Assembly (NCBI RefSeq): GCF_032854445.1
Contig: NC_088302.1
Location: 56,212,237-56,276,236, forward strand
Length of the DNA: 64,000 bases
DNA from: Liolophura sinensis
Lineage: Eukaryota; Mollusca; Polyplacophora; Chitonida; Chitonidae
Direction: 5' to 3'
Shown one piece after another: positions 24,701 to 37,405 of this stretch (positions are counted from its first letter, which is position 1; each line of letters begins with the position of its first letter). Made by a program: the position numbers and the translations under genes. Below the pieces are notes generated by a model. That model made no database searches. It was not told where the DNA came from and saw nothing but the letters and a program-made list of their open reading frames with translations.

Positions 24701-26453
24701 TGCCCAGTTTCCTCCCACCATAATGCTGGTCACCGTCGTATAAGTGAAATATTCTTGAGTAAGGCATGAAACACAAATCTAATAAATCAATGAATGAATG
24801 AAGTGGTTTGTCAAGGCAAATTTGTATTCTTAGTTTATGTACTATATTTATATGCCAAGGACATCAGGTGTTTGTTTTTTTTTCATCATAAACCATAATT
24901 TTTGTGCAGAAATATCTATACTGATATAAATATAGTGTGTAGGAGTGCACATTATGTGGATAAGATCCTCAAGAATTTGAATTAGAAGTGTAAAATTATG
25001 TGAAACAGAAAAAATGTGTGTGACCTCTGGCCATGAACATATGTGATCGATGAAGATGACCTTTAAATCTGGAAAAAACAACAAATCGCTGACAAAATAG
25101 GTTAGCCGTTTCTACTTACCCCACAAGCGTTTTATTGCTTTACTATGAATTGCCTTTCGTTTTTAAATTGTTTTGTACATTATTTTTGTTATTACCCATC
25201 TGAGATTTATATTGGTATCAGCCCTATTTCTTTATCTACATGTTGTCTCGCAAACTTTGATTGCAATTTCAGAACTCTAGATGCACATGTTTTGTTTGCT
25301 TTCACTAGCAATACTGCAGGACAAGATATCAGCCAGATTGCACTGAAGCATTTTCACTCGGCTCAAGCCAGAGAGGATCTTCAGTTGAAAGACCTTGAAA
25401 AGGAGATAACCAGAGCAACCGTGAATACTCAAAGTAAGGGGATATCCTGATTATGACGTTTTTTGATACAAACTGATTCATTAGATGTACAGACCTACCT
25501 ATATAGTAGCTGTTGTGGCCTGTGGATATGGTGGCCAGCAAACTGGAGCATTTGTTCGAGTTCCAGAACAAAATGCAGTGGCTGGCTAGTTGCTCTCTGA
25601 TGTCATTGTTGGGTTTTTTGTAGAGAACTTTGACAAACTCACACTGGGTTCAAACGTGAGCATAGTACAATCCTCTGGGTTTTTATATGGGCTTCCTGTA
25701 TAACATTGAAGAAAATCTACTAAATATGAAGGAAACATCATTTATTAAACAACATACTGAATCAGGAAAACAGTGAATCTTGCCCTTTCACATAAGAGTG
25801 TCAGAATACAGGTAGGCCTTTACATTCAGGTAAAACTTGAAAGCAGGATGGAACATAGCGAGTTTGATGCATAACATGTAACCACTAGGCACACAGAGCG
25901 CATGTTCTATCCCGGCCGTGAGTGTGAAATGGGCAGATATCTCCCCTGTGAGTTTTTGTGGAGCCATGGTGACAATAATGTCTTCCATAAATAGGTTGTG
26001 CGAGCACATCACATGTGGAGAAGTTCGTCAGTAACTTGCCAAATGGTAGGTGGTTTACCCATGTGCTCTGTTTTCCCATAAAACCGATCTCCATCACATG
26101 AACTAACTAAATTTTTAAGTATGGTGTTAAGAAAGTCAAATGAGGATGACCAAAGATTAATTTTGTGTTTCCTTGTAGAGGGTTTGTGGCACAGTGAACT
26201 CGTCACAAAGAATCTCATCACGGCTTATATTCCGTTTTTACCTCTGGAGAGAAGCCATGTAAAGGAATGCATCGTGGATGTTCTTGTGGATAAAGGTTAC
26301 TTGAAAAGTCGCAAGGAGCGAAAGGAAAAGGCTGATCTGCTGAACACGATAGCTGATGAACTTATCTACTACCCAAATGATGAGAAAATATACTCCACAA
26401 CAGGATGCAAAAGGGTAGCAGAAAAAGTGGACTTTGTGCTGGAGGACATTTGA
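21781..26453 (+). CDS. TOR1A-like: Torsin, ER-lumen AAA+ ATPase, complete
   Basis: Five exons, 344 codons, consistent phases: 21781-21973, 23722-23987, 24349-24524, 25309-25433, 26179-26453. A signal peptide (to about residue 22) is followed by the torsin hydrophobic N-terminal segment (FDPISLGAG, to about 45) and the FECC motif. Walker A is GWTGTGKN at 107-114, with the torsin-specific Asn in place of Ser/Thr. Walker B is IFIFDEMDK-like at 171-179. Sensor 1 Asn is at 213 and the sensor 2 Gly-Cys-Lys motif at 329-331. Cysteines 284 and 330 match the redox pair of torsinA. Torsins act in the ER lumen and nuclear envelope with LAP1/LULL1-type activators. Length fits (human torsinA 332 aa). The start is the ATG just after an in-frame GTG. 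Introns 1, 3 and 4 carry SINE pieces. The exact paralogue (TOR1, TOR2 or TOR3) is not decided. Confidence 0.95.
22886..23106 (+). mobile_element. SINE, 5'-truncated
   Basis: B-box GAGCTCAAGTCC, body GCTTCCTCTCCGCCCGTAAG and CCACCATAATGCTGG, tail AATATTCTTGTGTACGGC. Lies in torsin intron 1. The head is degraded. Confidence 0.8.
24668..24803 (+). mobile_element. SINE 3'-half fragment
   Basis: From GGGCTCTGCCCAGTTTCC through CCACCATAATGCTGGTCACC to a (AATG)n-like tail. In torsin intron 3. Confidence 0.75.
25860..26130 (+). repeat. Possible SINE of another family
   Basis: A B-box-like GTTCTATCCCGG near 25,906 is followed about 220 bases later by TTTTTAAGTATGGTGTTAAG, which resembles the ends of tRNA-derived molluscan repeats. 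In torsin intron 4, ending about 50 bases before exon 5. Family not established. Confidence 0.35.
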
Positions 26454-26904
26454 TTTATTTTTGTCTCACAGACTAGTAGTTTTCTTGAAAGATGGCAGCA
26501 AAATAGATGGTGAGAGGAATAATTTCTATTCTGTTTCTTGTTATGGTTTTTTGTTTTGTTATCTTTGTTCAAATTTGCCTTGAAGATTTGTATTACTTGT
26601 CTTATTTTGGCTTCCACCAATTGGTTTTACACTTGCATTTTCTTTCCCAAATAAGATTATTACTCCATCCTCGGTGGTTGTAAAAGTCTACAGTTTATAA
26701 TTGCTGGGACAGTCATAGAATCAGCACAATTTGTATGTCTGTAGATTTGCCAAATCCATTTCTAGATGTAAATTATGGTGAGAGGAGAATAATGTTGTAA
26801 ATGGATATGGCATGAGGGGTGTAAGTAGGTACATTAATGTTAACACCTGTACAGTGTATGTGCCAGTAATCAGCTTGAGAGCTTTGGTCATATCAAGTCA
26901 TACA

Positions 26905-27060
26905 GGGATTATCCTGGCTTTGATCATAGAGGGAGGGATTATCATCACTTTGATCATACAGGGATTATCATCACTGTGATCATACAGGGATTATCATCAC
27001 TGTGATCATACAGGGATTATCATTGCTTTGACTAAAGAGGGATTATCATTGCTTTGTGCG
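26905..27060. repeat. 26-base tandem repeat, about 6 copies
   Basis: Unit GGGATTATCATCACTG plus TGATCATACA, with degenerate copies at both ends. Lies in the probable 3' UTR or just downstream of torsin. Confidence 0.8.
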
Positions 27061-27109
27061 CATTTGTTCAGCAAAATGTTTTGTAACAAGGATTCCTCTA
27101 CGTTCTGCC

Positions 27110-27178
27110 AGGATGGCCGCCATCCTATAAGTAAAATGTTTTTAAGTACAGCAAAAACGCCAATCAAATGAATGAAAG
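27110..27178 (+). mobile_element. Decayed SINE tail
   Basis: ATGGCCGCCATCCTATAAG, then TTTTTAAGTACAGC and GCCAATCAAATGAATG: the last 70 bases of the SINE family, strongly diverged. Confidence 0.6.
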
Positions 27179-27490
27179 ACAAATAAGTAAATATAATCAG
27201 GTTGCCTTATTATTCTTTCAACCTTCGGGTGTACATGGATCTTTTACATGGGTCAGTATATTTCTTGTTATTAATGCAAACTCTTGACATAAATTATGGT
27301 GACCCTGAGTGCTTTCATATTTATGTGAAAATATGTCATGTGCAGATTTGTCTGTAGTAATAGTTTGTTTTTCTTTTGAGTTAACATTGTGTGCTGACTT
27401 TATTTCAGTTAGCCATTGTTGAAAAGTCACTGCTTAATGTTTACTTTCACTTTATTGCTATTCTGAGGATGAAATACATAAGGTAAGATT

Positions 27491-27496
27491 AATAAA
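27491..27496 (+). promoter_or_regulatory. Candidate distal poly-A signal for torsin
   Basis: AATAAA about 1 kb past the torsin stop, with a second one about 30 bases on (AATAAAG near 27,522). If used, the 3' UTR includes the 26-base repeat. An AATAAG at about 26,650 is an alternative. Assigned from position only. Confidence 0.3.
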
Positions 27497-27529
27497 ATTT
27501 GTAGCGAAAGTGCATTGAAACTAATAAAG

Positions 27530-29430
27530 TCAAAATGAAAATGTAAGGAAAGCATGCATTGATGCAGTTGTGGACAATTATGTACAATTAATTGACAGCT
27601 ATGTGCAATTATGTATGCAGTATATCTTATATCATGTTGACAGCTGATTGTAGTCTCTGTGTTGTAAGGGGCTTAATTATGTTCAGTTGTGGATATGTGT
27701 GTTGACGTATAAGCCTACTATCAAATGAAAAATATAACAATTGTAGCATAATTGATAGCGTAAATATGACTTTGCTGTGTAAGAGAATTTCTTCAGAGCT
27801 GTTGGGATCTTTCCAAATTTACAAGGTCTAATTTATTATCGAACAGAAAAAGATTATTTTTGTTTGCATGGTTTGGCTGTCGCGTAGAAATATGAGGCGA
27901 ATATATGTGTATTTTGCTCTAAGGAAGCTGCCTTAAATGTTTGTTGTTTGCCCTCATTTATTTAGTTGTACGATAGTGTATGGTATCAGCTTGGTTTTAT
28001 GTGTGAAGTGAGAAAAAACAGTAGACCTACATTATGTAGCCTAAACCAGACCAGCGACAGCAGTGTGATATAGTTGGCAAATTGTCATAGTAACCGTCAA
28101 AATACGCCCGGTTGTCAATTTACCTGATTTATTGTTTAAATACAGTTCATTAGAAAATTACACTTCCCTAGCACCACGGCAGAATGAGGTAAAATGCAGG
28201 GATGCTAGTTGCAATTTTTAGACGTCCGATGCTAGAACTTCTCAAGATGCTGTAATGGCCAGATTTAACTGTACCTCTGAAGAATGGCTTTGTGGTTAGA
28301 ATGTTTTCCTCAAAAGGTCTGCGTAATACCTTCTGTCTTCAACTCCCAAAACCACTTGGTTGAGGATTTCCATGAATTTCCCTTTTTTTTTGAACTTGTC
28401 AACAAAGAGTTTTTAAACTGTTTCTTGGCCACCATTAACATTAGACAAACCCACATTAAAACTCTCACTTATATCTACTCTTAATCTCTTACCAGTTTGA
28501 CTTTTCTCATTAGATGTTCATTATTTAGCTGAACACCGCTTTTGAGATTAAGAATTAGGCTTAATGTTAGACATTAACCAGAGATGATGCTTTTACGCCA
28601 CATGTCGGAATTACATAAAACCATGAACATGTTGAAGTATCCGTATTTAATGTCATAATTGTTTTTATTTATTTCACTGGTGTTTAACGTTGTGTTCCAG
28701 AACACTGACGGTGTTCAAGTTTAGGAGGTATAACAGGACAAGCAGGCCTTAATGATTACAGTGATTTATGTAGGGTTAAACACGTGTAACACATGAACAC
28801 TCCGTATAGATAAGCCATCTGTAAACTATGGTTTTGTTACGTCGATCACAGCACGATTTCTTTCTCTTTGCAGTAGTTACATAAGTTAGGAATTGTGAGT
28901 CACATTTCATGGTTAATTCAGAATATGTACTATATACATGAGCGGTAATGATACGTGGCGCTCTGTACATTCACAGCAAATCTATGTGCAGGAAGAATGC
29001 ACAAAGTAGCTTAATACTGAGGTCAAACGTTTCTTTCCCATCCCCAGCATGAGGACGTCACAGACAGAATGATGTTGCAGTAGAAATGACTACATTGTAA
29101 CATTGCAAACGTTGCGTTACACCCAACGTTTGGTGTAAAAATGAGTCGAGTTCCTGCTTCACACCACATCTCATGCACGGAATTAGCAAACATGCCTATT
29201 ATATAGATCCAGAGGACAAACATAATTCGACGTATAGCCAAAAGGCCTCTTAGTGCAGGTGGTTATATACTATGGTATGTAACAGATGTACAATTCCTTT
29301 GACGATAGAAACTGCTTCAGACAGGTATTATAATGGTTATTTTCAGTGTTAACTGGGCGTTTTGAGTCTGTATACGGTATACCTGTTTAGGCAAAATACT
29401 TTCGTAGTTCAGAATTTGCATTGGTCAGAG
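27530..29430. other. Intergenic stretch, no gene supported
   Basis: AT-rich; short open frames have no recognisable domains. A TTTATTTATTTCACTGGTG block near 28,665 looks like the end of an interspersed repeat but could not be delimited. Confidence 0.5.
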
Positions 29431-29436
29431 TTTTCA

Positions 29437-30704
29437 TTAGTACTTGTTATCGAAGGAACCTCTCTTGATGAGGTAGCCAGTGAAGGCGACCTTTTGACTG
29501 TCTTCTGTGCTCACTAGAAGAGAGCCTTTCCGCGCCTGAAGAGTAATGATGTCACCTCTCTGGACGAATAGCACGGCCACTTTACCACCGTTTACCCCCA
29601 TAGACGACAACATGACCTCTCCGTTCTTCACCAAGTCCACGTTGCCCTTCCCAGCATCCTCTCCTGGCGCGAAGTAACCGAAGAAGTACAGGCCGGTAGT
29701 TGGAATCTTTATCTCGTTCTTGCCTGACTGGAAGGCCTGACCCACGTTTGTAAGGACGTGGTCAAATTCCACATTGCCAGTCTCGCTAAACTCTTGATTC
29801 GTGTTCTTGGACACGGTGAAAGCAACAGTGGATGGGGCGTAATGTCGGTAAAAGTCTGAGGAAAAGGTAGAAAACGAAACAGTGGAACATCAAATAGAAA
29901 CACGTTGATGTTGGTTCTATGGGACACACTTAAGCCGGCACTGGAAGAAATTGAGGTTAGGAGGACATACCAGATGAAGTGCAGTGTTTTCTGCCTCTTT
30001 TCGCTAACCATAAACACACGGCCACCTTGGTATATATTAAACATCCTTGAGAAAGGCGTTAGCATTAAAATTCGTTATTATATGTATCGTTGTCCCTACA
30101 CTACAACATGCCAGGTCCTAAGTTCATTTCACAAAAACGGTTAAACTCTTGTGATGGAAGTCAGGGAAACCGTTGGTACCACACCTCGCGGTTACCTTGC
30201 TGGGTTTGAACTCAACACCTCACACTCAATAAGCCATTTATTCAGCTTTGGTGACAGGAGCAAGTCGCCACAGGGCTCATAGGTCAATTGCTATAGGGGG
30301 AAATTAGGCTATGTTAACTTAGCCATTCAATTCAGGCGTCTTAATGAATCATAACTAATATTATGGAAAGTCGAAATATGTTAAATACAGAGTATCCTGT
30401 TTGTAGATAAGTGTTATGTTATTTAACTTTCAGGAGAAACCCGATAGCAAAGTTTCAACATGTTACCTTTGCGTAAACTGATATCAAGCCCACGCTGAGG
30501 TGTAAAAGATATGGCCTACAACTGAGCGACTTTCTAAAGGTCTAAAGTTATTTCCTCGTAAATGAACAAAGCATTTTGTTGTCGCTATATGAGCATTATT
30601 GAATTAATAAGGACAAACTACTCACTGTAATAGTTGTACGAGCTTTCCACAGGTAGGTGGTAGCATACGACCAGCAGGGTTATCCTCACCAGTAGTGTAG
30701 ACAT
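29437..30704 (-). CDS. Secreted C1q-domain protein (C1qDC), two exons, intact
   Basis: Exon 1 (30626-30704) encodes a signal peptide (STLLVRITLLVVCYHLPV) and a short Tyr-rich link. Exon 2 (29437-29855) encodes the rest; together 165 aa, joined in phase 1. The C1q globular domain covers about residues 30-165: a YRHYAPSTVAFTVSKN start, FDHVLTNVGQAF, the core TTGLYFFGYFAPGEDAGKG, then LQARKGSLLV and a TGYLIKRG end. There is no collagen stretch, so it is the short secreted type that is expanded in bivalves and other lophotrochozoans, where such proteins act as recognition lectins. A TATA box lies 70 bases upstream. A second copy of the gene lies 5 kb to the right on the same strand. Ligand unknown. 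Confidence 0.93.
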
Positions 30705-30773
30705 TTTGTGTTCTGATCTGCCCAGTTATAGGCTTTGAAACACAAACTATAGATAAATTGCTCTGTGGTGCTG

Positions 30774-30782
30774 CCTTATATA
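30774..30782 (-). promoter_or_regulatory. TATA box of the intact C1q gene
   Basis: TATATAAGG on the minus strand, 70 bases before the ATG. The identical 9-mer occurs at the same distance in the second C1q gene. Confidence 0.7.
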
Positions 30783-31239
30783 TCGGACCAGCATGAAGCG
30801 TGAAAATTAATTCTATGAAAGCCTGGTTGAAATTGATTCTGCACGAAGTCAAGATAATAGTTAGAGCGTGGGATATCTCCACCCAAAACTTCCATCTCGT
30901 GTCAGGTGGTATTTGCAGTTTAAACTATTCAGTAGACAGGAACAAAAAGGTGAAATCACATGGTTCGCAAATACCCTTTAATTCAGAAAGCAATACTTTT
31001 TTCTGTGGCATGGCTGTTAATGGAGTCATATGGCGTGTCGGCCTTTGTAAATGGCTTGACACTGTTATATGGTTTGTGTATTCTTATCTTACAAGAAGGC
31101 ATACAATGTACCGGTGTGTACATATTTGGAATAACAGCTTTTAAGCGATTATTTAAACACCCAGCATTTTCCATTATTAAGAGCTCGAATGATGTCCGAG
31201 CAAGCTTTATGCATTATAAAGCAAGTGTCATAGTTTTTC

Positions 31240-31575
31240 GACTTGGATGTAGGCCCTATAATAATATTGCCGATGTGATATAGGCCTATAATGATGTTAC
31301 CGCTGTGATTTAGGCCTATAATGATATTGCCGATGGTGATGTAGGCCTATACTGATGTTGCCGATGTTATATATGCCTATAATGATATTGCCGATGTGAT
31401 GTAGGCCTGTAATGATATTGCCGATGTGATGTGGGCCCTATAATGGTATTGCCGATGTGATCTAGGCCTATAATGATATTGTCGATGTGATGTAGGCCTA
31501 TAATGATATTGCCGATATGATGTAGACCTATATTGATATTGCCGATGTTATGTAGGCCTATAATGATATTGCCCT
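31240..31575. repeat. 30-base tandem repeat, about 11 copies
   Basis: Unit: GTAGGCCTATAATGATATTG plus CCGATGTGAT, with scattered substitutions and one-base indels. Located between the two C1q genes. Confidence 0.9.
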
Positions 31576-34386
31576 ATGTGGTATTTGCTGAATGAGTTTA
31601 AAGGTACAGGAACGCTCTCTGATATTTGAGACATTTCACCTATATAATGCACATATGAATCGGATATTTTGTTGTCACATCTTGGCATAATGGTTATTAC
31701 ATTAACTGTTAAACTTGGAGTGTTGAAGAGTTAAACATGTAGATATGGAAGCGCAAAAACTTCTCTATACTTCCCATAAGACCAACTATCCTGACTGCAT
31801 TCTCCAACTATATAGAGATGATCCCATGGAATATAGAGGCTGATGGAGTACTTAATGCTTGGTGTGATTGACATGTATATGTACATGTAGTAGCCGTGTG
31901 TGACTCGAGCGGGTCTACACTGCGGGTCAGCAGAAACGAGTTGTAGAGTATAAGCAAGCTATAGGACTAATAGGTCTGAGGTCTGCTTCATTCTTCCCAG
32001 CTTACATTTCAGAATTACAGATCTACATGGGTCGAATCCATGGAAGCAGTTTTTACTTAAGTCAAAATTTGAAATTTGAGTTAAATGTCAATTTTTTACC
32101 CTTCGTGTTAAAGTTAGGAATTAGGAGCTATGTAAACATACATGTATATCCCAATGTGAACATCCTGGAATTGTGCGAAATTTTCCAACTTTGACTTGTC
32201 TGCGTTGTCTGTGAGGTGTCAAATTGCATGTACGCGTGAAGTACAGTTTTTTTTAATCTTGAAGTGTCCTGAGTTTTGGAGTCCTTAACTTCCATTATTT
32301 GTTCAGTAATGAACCCAACCAATAAATAACAATAATTGCGGGACAGGAAAATGATCCAGTTTTCCATGGGAAGAGCAGCGGAATCTAATCTATCTGTACC
32401 CATTGACATGTTTCGAAACAGTGGCTGGAAAAGTCACACAAGTGAGACACTTATTTGTGATATATTATGAATTAACAAAAGTATTCTCACAGCATTTTCT
32501 TTGCAATAATATATAGTCCAACATATCAAGGTGTAGTGCTTCTATAGTGTTACGTGTAAAATTGCACCACTTTAGTAATGAGCCTGAGGGATTTTACAGA
32601 AAGCAGAATGTGGGAGAATGTTAAAGAAACAGACTGTAATCGTGACATCACTGTATTTCTGATTTACTGACCACGAGGTGGCTTGAAGTTAGGAATTAGT
32701 AAGGGTTTCGGAAAAAACAATTTCGTCATGGTTATCTTTAACATGTTTAAGACACCACTGAAACAAGACAGATTTTAAATTAGTTAATTTAAGGATTCAA
32801 ATCGATAAATTTGGTTTCGAAGCTTGGATGGATACAATCCGATCTTAGAGTCAAATGTGTAGATATATGAACACTCTCATCCGCCATGTTAATACGATCT
32901 GATACAACCAGCAGCCCCGGTTTGATAAAATGATTTGTGTGGTTATTTAATTGGGGTTTACTGTCACTTTCAACAATACTTTAGCGATATCACGCCACGA
33001 TGATGTCTCCTGGTAGCACACTGAATTCATTGCCGGCATATTTCAAGTGCTACCTCACTGGAGCGCCATGCCGAAGACACCAGTCACATTATGGTGTCAC
33101 ACTATCGAGCGGTGCTTGGTCTATTTCTCTTACGATGAGCTTCAAGCAAGGAAGTACCAAGGTTGTCAATGTTGAAATCTTAGGTGTGACTCCATTCGGG
33201 ACTGAACCTCGGATTTACAGAGTACTGTTTATGAGGCAGAAGCCCTGTTCCCTATATACCACCGACGCCTGTGTGTGCACAATGACAGATTTCCGTGTAG
33301 TTTTATTGCTCTGTAAACACACAACACTAGAAATACACAACGGAATGGAATTACATAAATTATAAACAAGTTCAATTACTGCGCCATTCTCAAGAATATT
33401 GCATGTATATCACAGCAGTCAGATTAAAACCAATCCAGCGAGGAGATATTTAGTAGTGTATATAACCATCAATAGACAATCTGGAAAATGAAGAGACACT
33501 CCATGGTATGAAATAAAACGATTGATTACTAATGTGACGCATTGGATCATCGTCTAGGCAAAATAGTTCAGAGTTTTCTAATCTCGTTTAAAACAGTGAG
33601 CTCAAAAGCACATTTTGCTCCCGTTAAAGCTACGTGAACTAATGATACAAGGTACCTGGTAGAATATGCTGGCTCTTGTGGTTTCACCCTTGTGGTTTCA
33701 CTCTTGTGGCGCTAAGAAAACAGGACACGGTTTACCAACCATTCAGAATGTTCTGTTTTCGCAGAGTTTATTATAGCATGCATGCAGAAAAAGCAGTTCT
33801 TAATACAGTGATTTACGTAAAATTAACACATTTAGCATAAAAGTACATGTTCAGTAGTGATCAGTTACTACAGCACCATAAAGTTCAGATTAGATGATTA
33901 AACTAATAGGTATGCATGCATGTATGGTATATGATGCTGATGGAAATTCAGTGTAATTCTGTGTGTGAGCTGTGCTGGCAGCGCAGGTAGCAAGCGAAGA
34001 CCCCCATAAAGCCAGTGGAGGAGGGCTACCTTATAACTATTACCTTTATACGACAGAAGATTTTTAGGTGGGTTGGCATAGTGCGGTATATAGTGACTCG
34101 TTATTATGTGGAACTGGGAATCCCGTGGTATAAGCGTGGTATATACCTTGGTATAACAGTTTCACATTTCCACCAATGACAGATTGAATGATTACTGCTT
34201 AACTCCACATCGGCGGTGTTTCAGCCATATATCGTGCTGATCTCTCAACGACAGAAACTGCTTTCATATTGGTATATGGTTATACAAATGACATTCTTTA
34301 ATAAGCATATACGTTTTAAAGTGGTGCATAATATATTTACTGTTGGGAAGAACGCTATGTAGTACACTTTAACTTTTGAGTTTTTG
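31576..34386. other. Intergenic stretch between C1q genes, no gene supported
   Basis: Short open frames only. The longest (33000-33365, +) shows no signal peptide, domain or splice context that I can defend. Confidence 0.5.
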
Positions 34387-35708
34387 CTAGTACTTTTTGT
34401 CGAAGAATCCCCTCTTGATCAGGAAGCCACTGAAGGTGACTTTGCGATTATCCTCGTTGCTTTCCAAAACAGCTCCTTCTTCTCCTTGTAGACAAAGCCT
34501 GTCGCCTTTCTCGAGGAACAATACGACCGCATTGGCACCATTATCCCCCATAGACGACACGACAACATTGTCATTCTTCACCAAGTTCACGTTGCCCTTT
34601 TTCAGCATCTTGTCCTGGAGCGAAGTAACTGATGTAGTATAGACCCGTAGTTGGAATCTTCACCTTGTTATCGTCCATCTTTGAAGGCCTTGCCCACGTT
34701 TGTCAAGACTTTTTCAAATTCCACAGTGTCAGCCTCGGTAAATTCTTGGTTCGTGTTCTTGGCCACGGAGAAAGCAACAGTAGATGGGGCGTAACGCCGG
34801 TAGTAATCTGATGGAATGGTAACGAGAATGGAGTTTTACTGAGCAAATGTACAACACCTATTTATTCGAAGTCTATTTCAGGCACTTATCGAGGTGGTAT
34901 GGTATTTACAGGCCTACACCTTATGGCCAAGCCTAAATCTGATCATGTTGATATATAAATGAAATATACTTCATAAACGGAATTGAATTAAACATTTTTA
35001 ATTTGATTTTTTCATTTTTGTGTTCAAAACCAACGGCTCAGTTAAAAAGTGTGCTATTTTGGTAGACAGCAAGTGCTCTTCAATGAAATTCTTGTATAAA
35101 GCATTACGAACCTAAGCGATTTCAAGAGAGCTATCACCGTGTGGTGTACAGTCGGAGGCTTACTTGAACTTCAGTCACAGTATACATCATAACTTGGTCA
35201 ATGGCTACTACGCAGATAAGTGTGTCGCGTGGACCAGACACTGCATGGATCCGAACAAGCGACATCATTGGTCAATGGCTATCTCACCAGTTGAATTTAC
35301 AATGAATTTTGGCATCGAGGTGAAATATAAGCCAAAGTATAGATATATTACAATACACACATGGCCTTATGTATTTTCTGTACTTGTCTGGTATCTGATG
35401 CGATGTTATGGTGCTTAAGTCACAAAAAAAGCTACTTACAGGCTCGCACAATTTCAACATGTCACCTGTGTGTCAACTGGTAGCATAGATGTACATGTTT
35501 ATATATAAATGTAATACACAAATAGGCTTAATAAGCGTCTTTTCCGTAAGGAAATGAAGACTATTTCGTTAACACTAGGTTTTATAAGGATTATTAATAA
35601 ATTATGGATGAGAAAATGGCACTTACTGTAGTTGTATGTGTACGAGCCCTTCACGGGCATGTGGTAGCACATAACCAGCAGGGTAACCACCAACAGGAAT
35701 TTAGACAT
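34387..35708 (-). pseudogene. Second C1q-domain gene copy with two frame breaks
   Basis: Same two-exon layout as the 29.4-kb gene. Exon 1 (35627-35708) encodes an intact signal peptide (MSKFLLVVTLLVMCYHMPV). Exon 2 (34387-34807) starts YYRRYAPSTVAFSVAKN and ends SGFLIKRGFFDKKY. Total length is 503 bases, two more than a multiple of three. The first break lies near 34,680 (an extra base in a GATGGACG context), giving a stop soon after. The second is about 60 bases on, in a run of A then G near 34,605. The frames before, between and after all encode C1q sequence. Either the copy is a recent pseudogene or the assembly has two one-base errors. The TATA box and donor/acceptor sites are intact, which fits a recent loss or an error. 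Confidence 0.85.
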
Positions 35709-35782
35709 TTTGTGTTCGTAACATACAGCTAAGCTTTCAGACACCGACACGCTCTCCAGGTGTCCTATTCGCTGGTGTTACA

Positions 35783-35791
35783 CCTTATATA
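35783..35791 (-). promoter_or_regulatory. TATA box of the second C1q gene
   Basis: TATATAAGG on the minus strand, 75 bases before the ATG; the same 9-mer as in the first copy. Confidence 0.65.
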
Positions 35792-36944
35792 ATAACGCTA
35801 CACAGCGCGTGCAAATTAACATGATTTGTACCAAACCTTAGACTGATAATGCACGAAGGATGAATATACAATATGACCGTGGGAAAGTTCATTACATCTC
35901 GTGCCAAGCGGTGCTTGTAGTTGGAATTATGTACTAGGCACGATATATAAAACCAAACCTCATGCTTTGCAAAAATCGCCTTATAACTGATTTTAAAAAT
36001 GCCATTTTGTTTAAATTTGAGTCATAAGACGAATTTTTAAATTGCTTACCGCTGTTCTCATGTTGTGTCTATTCTCATGGGCTCTCTCAAAAAGAATATG
36101 TGTACCATTTGTACACATGTGTTTGTCCACAATTTGGTACACATTAAAAGTGTAGACACAGGAAAATGGTTTTGCACATTTCTGGGCTTATAATTTGTTG
36201 CAATGCGGCCTGATGCACATCTGGTGCACATCTTGTGTATATTGTGTACAGAATTGCTTTTAGAAAGTATTGCAGGGAACAGATATATTTAGAATAACAA
36301 AGAGATATTAAGACAATGTTTCAACTAATATAATAGACTGAGACACGCAAATAATTTTTTCCAGGAGAACGTGTAGTTTACGTGGAGCAAGAAATCACCG
36401 CGATATCTCTTAACACCATGGTCATGAATTTAAAATTCATACGAATATGTGATGTGTGTGTTGTTTTGTGTGGCGATTTCAGTCATTGTCACAAGTTATT
36501 ACTCCGAAAAGTGGTGTACCAAGGTTATTCCATCAAACGCCTCCACTTTTAGTTTCTTAAGTTTTACAATGCACGAGTGTAACTCTCTTGCATAGCTAAA
36601 TATGGACAGTGTCCAGATGCGCTGGTGTCTAATTGCGCTGGTATATTTTCATGGCGTATGATATGATGAATACATTAAATATATGAACACATGCGATCAA
36701 TCAACTCAGATATATATTTTGATGAATGATAATTAAAGTGGTTCATGATACACATAATGACACATAAATATAAGATTTTTTTTCAACGTAGTAAAATGCA
36801 TTTGAAACATTCAATTTGGGTTCTGCGGTATTTTTTCTAACTACATATTGGAACCAGTGACGTCACATCAGGTGGTTGCTAGGACAACATCGGCATGCTA
36901 TAACAGAACATATGTAGGCCAATGCATATCATGCGTTGATATAA
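35792..36944. other. Intergenic stretch, no gene supported
   Basis: AT-rich. At 36,095-36,250 GTACACA/TGTGTAC words recur in both orientations (for example TTTGTACACATGTG), related in style to the 41-base array that follows. No coding sequence recognised. Confidence 0.45.
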
Positions 36945-37405
36945 TACAACCTGCTGACTTGTAAGCTGCTTTGTGCATAATGTGTGCACAATGATTGGTT
37001 TGTAAGCTGCTTTGTGCATAATGTGTGCATAATGATTGACTTGTAAGCTGCTTTGTGCACATTGTGTACACAATGATTGACTGGTAAGCTGCTTTGTGCA
37101 TATTGTGTACACAATGATTGACTGGTAAGCTGCTTTGTGCATATTGTGTGCACAATAAATGACTTGTAAGCTGCTTTGTGCATAAAGTGTGCACAGTGGT
37201 TGACTTGTAAGCTGCTTTGTGCATAATGTGTGCACAGTGATTGACATGTAAGCTGCTTTGTGCATAAAGTGTGCATACTGATTTACTGGTAAGCTGCTTT
37301 GTGCATAATGTGTGCACAATGATTGACTTGTAAGCTGATTTGTGCATAATGTGTGTGCACAATGATTGACTTGTAAGCTGCTTTGTGCATAATGTGTACA
37401 CAATG
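36945..37405. repeat. 41-base tandem repeat, about 11 copies
   Basis: Unit: ACTTGTAAGCTGCTTTGTGC plus ATAATGTGTGCACAATGATTG. Because 41 is not a multiple of 3, one minus-strand reading frame passes through all three phases. It stays open for the whole array (up to 182 codons), which explains three overlapping long frames there. No sign of real coding. Confidence 0.92.

Noticed and set aside
33000-33365. 121-codon plus-strand frame between the C1q genes
   Set aside because: No recognisable domain, signal peptide or splice context; kept as intergenic.
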